Part shown: piece by piece, positions 25,841 through 26,986 of the stretch
How positions within the stretch are numbered: position 1 is the stretch's first letter
Layout: the number at the start of each line of letters is the position of its first letter
Assembly (NCBI GenBank): GCA_002478765.1
Contig: DLQO01000035.1
Location: forward strand, 1 to 26,986
Length of the DNA stretch: 26,986 nucleotides
DNA from: Flavobacteriales bacterium UBA7430
GTDB lineage: Bacteria > Bacteroidota > Bacteroidia > Flavobacteriales > UBA7430
Direction of reading: 5' to 3'
Notes under the pieces: model-generated
Told to the model about the DNA's origin: nothing
Database searches by the model: none
The model's input: the letters and a program-made list of their open reading frames with translations, nothing else
Translations under genes and position numbers: made by a program

Positions 25841-26575
25841 CTACTCGTTGAGAATCTCAAGCAATCTGTTGTATAAGACTTCGTATTCGACAAATCCAAC
25901 CGACCTGAACAGTTCAAGCCCATCCTTTAAAACAAGTATCGTGGGTATGGAACGTACTTTAAATTTCTCAGCGATGTCCGGATTGCGGTCCATATCAATG
26001 GTGCTAAACCTCATTTTAGAAGCTAAGTCTGATTCAAGTGAAGAAAGCACAGGAACCATTTTTCGACAAGGCAAGCACCATTCGGTGCTAAAATTCAACA
26101 ACACAAATTCATGATCTTCCAATAAGGTTTGAAAAGATTTCTCTGAGAGTGAAGCTGTTTTCTTTGTTGGTGGAATGCCCTGCGTTTCAATTCGAGCGCC
26201 CGTTCGAGACCATGCTAAAAAACCTCCCTCTAAATTATAGACCTCTTGGTGCCCCATCTCAGTAAGCATTTTTGCGGCAGACGAACTTCTGCCTCCACTC
26301 TTGCAATACACCAAAATCGGTTTGTCTGATTGTATCAAACCCAATTTACGCTCAAAGTCAGCGTCGTAAAAATCCAATGGACTGGCATCCTTAATAAAAC
26401 CCTGAGCAATTTCATTGGACGTACGAACATCAAGCAAAATCACTTCGTTTTCTAAAAGTTCTTGAAAAACCTCAGGAGATACATCCTGGACCAACTGCTG
26501 ACTGTTACAAGCGGAAATGATGCAAGCAAACATCAAAAGGCAGAAGGGTTTCACAATAAAAGTCAATGGTCTCAT
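25841..26575 (-). CDS. lipoprotein with fused rhodanese and thioredoxin domains
   Basis: A 244-residue envelope protein. The signal sequence ends in a lipobox (IISAC, Cys23), so the mature protein is probably lipid-anchored outside the cytoplasm. Residues ~30-132 are a rhodanese domain with the single active-site Cys91 in VYCKSGGRSSSAAKML. Residues ~143-244 are a thioredoxin domain with redox motif CLPC (167-170) in STEWCLPCRK and the cis-proline in RSIPTILVLKDG (P211). It may pass persulfide sulfur or reduce oxidised thiols in the periplasm; joining the two domains suggests the thioredoxin regenerates the rhodanese cysteine, which is inference. CLPC instead of CGPC should shift redox potential. 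It is monocistronic, with a promoter directly upstream. Confidence 0.92.
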   Translation of the reverse strand: MRPLTFIVKPFCLLMFACIISACNSQQLVQDVSPEVFQELLENEVILLDVRTSNEIAQGFIKDASPLDFYDADFERKLGLIQSDKPILVYCKSGGRSSSAAKMLTEMGHQEVYNLEGGFLAWSRTGARIETQGIPPTKKTASLSEKSFQTLLEDHEFVLLNFSTEWCLPCRKMVPVLSSLESDLASKMRFSTIDMDRNPDIAEKFKVRSIPTILVLKDGLELFRSVGFVEYEVLYNRLLEILNE

Positions 26576-26599
26576 CGTTCTGTGTTTGGCGTAAAATTA

Positions 26600-26630
26600 C
26601 AAAATTGTTTGGGTTTTCGTGCGAAACAAA
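26600..26630 (-). promoter_or_regulatory. promoter of the rhodanese-thioredoxin lipoprotein gene
   Basis: Minus strand: TTTG at 26627-26630, a 19-base spacer, then CAATTTTG at 26600-26607 (7 of 8 to the -7 consensus). The ATG follows 25 bases later. The -33 element touches the base of the adjacent terminator hairpin. Confidence 0.5.
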
Positions 26631-26656
26631 AAGCCCAACCTTTCGGTTGGGCTTTT
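26629..26656. terminator. intrinsic terminator, apparently of a lost tRNA-Ser gene
   Basis: A perfect 12-bp stem AAAAGCCCAACC/GGTTGGGCTTTT with a TTTC loop. On the minus strand it ends in a T run. It sits right after the tRNA-Ser 3' fragment (in minus-strand direction), the usual place for a tRNA terminator. Confidence 0.9.
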
Positions 26657-26665
26657 GAATGCTTT

Positions 26666-26680
26666 GCGGAGAGAGAGGGA
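26666..26680 (-). other. tRNA-Ser 3'-end fragment, candidate displaced attachment site
   Basis: The minus strand reads TCCCTCTCTCTCCGC. This equals the last part of a bacterial tRNA-Ser: final T-loop base, T-stem 3' strand CCCTC, acceptor 3' strand TCTCTCC, discriminator G and one C. The homology stops abruptly at 26680: where the T loop should continue (TTCGAA on the plus strand after the final A) the sequence reads ACAATG, and no anticodon, D-arm or acceptor 5' strand follows. It is therefore not a working tRNA but a 3' remnant lying directly before its terminator, as expected for the displaced half-site of a tRNA-integrated element. Confidence 0.65.
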
Positions 26681-26856
26681 ACAATGACCACTGCCCTATC
26701 CTACTATTTTCAATACTTTACGACATTCAATCTTCTTAAGACACCCCTTGGACACTGTCGCAAGATTGGGTTGTCTGTTGAGGTGAATTTAGTGATTTTC
26801 AGGAATAATTTTCGCGGAAACAAAAAAATATAATTTAAAAAATATTCAGTATGGAT
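26681..26856. other. non-coding DNA next to the tRNA fragment
   Basis: No credible gene, RNA or repeat is visible. Open frames on both strands here are short and have no recognisable protein pattern. It may be the end of an inserted element. Confidence 0.4.
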
Positions 26857-26925
26857 ATAGCAGTACAGTATTGTGTCATCTGTAACCTTCATTTGATAGC
26901 CTTGTCCGGGCTCCATCAATTTAAA
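26857..26925 (-). pseudogene. in-frame remnant of a surface-protein coding region
   Basis: Directly after the TAA at 26926-26928, and in the same frame, the minus strand reads FKLMEPGQGYQMKVTDD. The (P/E)GQGYQ(M/I)KV pattern is common in secreted repeat proteins of marine Flavobacteriales. Downstream, from about 26857 leftward, the frame stays open but loses protein-like character. This suggests coding sequence that has been truncated and interrupted by a stop codon. It is a short match judged by eye. Confidence 0.35.
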
Positions 26926-26986
26926 TTAGTCACAAACACCATCCCCATCAACATCGTTCAAGCAAACACCCTCACAGTCATATCCT
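26926..26986 (-). CDS. 3' end of a calcium-loop (thrombospondin-3-like) surface protein, partial
   Basis: The last 19 codons before a TAA read GYDCEGVCLNDVDGDGVCD on the minus strand. The DxDGDGVxD pattern with paired Cys is the Ca-binding-type repeat seen in secreted flavobacterial proteins (DCDGNCLNDxDGDGVCDE-type). The gene continues beyond the right edge. Ending a protein inside such a repeat, with no T9SS sorting domain, is unusual and supports a broken gene; see the in-frame remnant just downstream. Confidence 0.7.
   Translation of the reverse strand, partial: GYDCEGVCLNDVDGDGVCD

Noticed and set aside
26666..26760. Complete tRNA-Ser on the minus strand
   Set aside because: No T loop, anticodon arm, D arm or 5' acceptor strand follows the 3' fragment.
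26710..26919. 69-residue minus-strand frame starting MMEPGQGYQ
   Set aside because: It is open only because it follows an in-frame stop. Just the first ~20 residues resemble a protein family, so I treat it as a gene remnant, not a gene.

Overview
The window looks like chromosomal DNA from a marine-type Bacteroidota, most likely Flavobacteriales. The sequence is AT-rich. Two secreted proteins end in the type B C-terminal sorting domain of the type IX secretion system (T9SS). Several leaders carry the Bacteroidota -7 promoter element (TAnnTTTG) and none shows an obvious Shine-Dalgarno sequence. Gene sets typical of the phylum are present: bshB1, DUF1599 next to a DoxX-like protein, folP next to cdaA, and pdxH/yqgE/class IV aminotransferase.

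Layout. Positions 195-668 (+) encode a MarR regulator, convergent with a very large exported protein of unknown function (676-5085, -). Then come two minus-strand units: ettA-bshB1 (7602 to 5196), and DUF1599, DoxX-like and DppB-like permease (10642 to 7763). The divergent folP-cdaA pair (10720-12326, +) starts beside the DUF1599 leader. pdxH (-) and yqgE (+) diverge from each other and converge on cdaA and on a class IV aminotransferase, each time through a shared TTAA. The aminotransferase is coupled to a GmhB/HisB-like phosphatase. A NYN-domain protein with two zinc-ribbon repeats (15233-16036, +) ends at a strong bidirectional terminator.

From 16082 to 25670 (-) lies a probable T9SS surface-protein operon: a DUF1566-type exported protein, a 470-residue type B cargo with four Ig-like repeats, a 2410-residue type B cargo with a ~285-residue super-repeat, and a small DUF4177-like protein. 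Upstream is a lipoprotein fusing rhodanese and thioredoxin domains (25841-26575, -).

The right edge (26629-26986) is the most unusual part. A terminator hairpin is followed by only the last ~15 bases of a tRNA-Ser gene (minus strand). After that the sequence changes to non-tRNA DNA with the broken end of a calcium-loop-type surface-protein gene. This is the pattern expected where an element integrated into the 3' end of tRNA-Ser and left a displaced attachment site, with the element extending beyond the window. The rest is mostly housekeeping: bacillithiol, folate, vitamin B6 and c-di-AMP synthesis, translation control and envelope redox. The surface-protein operon is the main lineage-specific part.
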